Assembly (NCBI RefSeq): GCF_001949125.1 | Contig: NZ_MSTI01000157.1 | Coordinates: 11,058-75,057, forward strand | Origin: Deinococcus marmoris | GTDB taxonomy: Bacteria > Deinococcota > Deinococci > Deinococcales > Deinococcaceae | Reading direction: 5' to 3' | DNA: 64,000 bases | Shown: piece after piece, positions 63,712-64,000 of the stretch | Layout of the letters: each line of letters begins with the position of its first letter | Numbering within the stretch: the stretch's first letter is position 1 | The notes under the pieces: generated by a model | Seen by the model: only the letters and a program-made list of their open reading frames with translations | Databases searched by the model: none | Told to the model about the DNA's origin: nothing | Made by a program: the position numbers and the translations under genes

Positions 63712-64000
63712 GTGGCAACAAAACGGACGACCCCCAGCCAGATTCTAGCGGCCCTGCTCCCTGGAACCAGCCTGCGTTCCACCCAGGCCGCCTATCTTCA
63801 GGTGCTGTTGGTGCTGTGGCTGGTCGTTCCTGGACGACTGAATTTCACCAATCTGGCCCGCTATGGCGGGCCATCTGAGCGAACCCATCGCGCCTGGTTC
63901 CAGAAACCAATGCCGTGGGTGGAGTTGAACACCAGTTTGATCTTGCAGATGCAAGATCAGCAGTGTCTGGGCAGGGAGAGCATCATTGGGATCGACGCAG
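63712..64000 (+). mobile_element. Insertion sequence transposase (partial, runs off right edge)
   Basis: From GTG 63712 the frame stays open to the window end (96 codons), with TGA at 63706 just upstream. VATKRTTPSQILAALLPG, QAAYLQVLLVLWLVVPGRLNFTNLARYGGPSERTHRAWFQKP and LGRESIIGIDA match the N-terminal part of IS4-type DDE transposases of Deinococcus; the last Asp may be the first catalytic residue. The element's left end lies somewhere between the histidine-kinase stop at 63643 and here; no terminal inverted repeat can be confirmed without the right end. Confidence 0.8.

Overview
The window looks like a piece of a Deinococcus chromosome. I infer this from the high GC content, the typical Deinococcus-Thermus gene content (bacillithiol-disulfide reductase family oxidoreductase, BCKD-type 2-oxo acid dehydrogenase, liv amino-acid transporter, PRC-barrel repeat protein, IS4-like transposase), and the many start codons that sit 5-7 nt behind a TANNNT -10 box, the leaderless arrangement common in this group. 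The cluster parB-parA-rsmG-LAGLIDADG-like-mnmG with two parS-like sites (50.2-54.9 kb) suggests the segment lies near the replication origin of the main chromosome.

Layout. 0-4.7 kb, minus strand: ackA-pta (acetate/acetyl-P; pta runs off the left edge), a lipoprotein metallopeptidase and an SDR-like epimerase. 4.75-6.1 kb: a strongly AT-rich foreign gene whose C-terminus, carrying a HEPN-type RNxxxH motif, is cut off by one in-frame amber codon. 6.2-10.4 kb, minus: aquaporin, cysteine synthase, a PRC-barrel protein with about five internal repeats, and a 45-aa membrane peptide. 10.6-12.9 kb, plus: P-loop protein, enolase-superfamily epimerase, small membrane protein. 13.2-15.3 kb, minus: MFS exporter and endonuclease III. 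15.4-19.1 kb, plus: exopolysaccharide tyrosine autokinase and an O-antigen ligase/polymerase, with a terminator between them. 19.3-21.3 kb, minus: subtilisin-like lipoprotein protease and a chloramphenicol-phosphotransferase-like kinase. 21.5-24.3 kb, plus: CBS protein, HDAC-family deacetylase, Crp/Fnr regulator. 24.4-26.9 kb: divergent corA and crcB-xseA.

26.9-34.2 kb, minus: a tightly packed run from argG to argH, then HIT, two paralogous GNATs and an ArgA-like N-acetyltransferase. Between argG and argH sit a DinB-like protein, two GNATs and a low-GC SUKH (SMI1/KNR4) gene, joined by stop-start overlaps. A palindromic, AT-rich operator-like site lies upstream of argG. 34.2-35.8 kb, minus: receiver-domain protein and acyl-CoA thioesterase. 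36-40.8 kb, plus: complete livKHMGF transporter with internal and final terminators. 40.8-50.2 kb: MFS exporter, class I aminotransferase, several small exported proteins, an orphan peptide-binding protein, YpdA/Bdr-like reductase and a VanW-domain protein.

50.2-54.9 kb, minus: origin-proximal parAB-rsmG-mnmG cluster. 55.0-60.9 kb, plus: class V aminotransferase-like enzyme, then the E1alpha, E1beta and E2 genes of a branched-chain 2-oxo acid dehydrogenase behind a perfect 14-bp operator-like palindrome. The liv transporter and this complex could together take up and burn branched-chain amino acids; E3 is not in the window. 61-63.6 kb, plus: an exported protein behind a 17-C homopolymer, and an OmpR/histidine-kinase pair. 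The right edge enters a transposase gene.

No tRNA, rRNA, CRISPR array or prophage was seen. The least ordinary signals are the interrupted HEPN-like gene, the paired parS-like sites next to a LAGLIDADG-like gene, the C17 tract, and the insertions inside the arginine operon.
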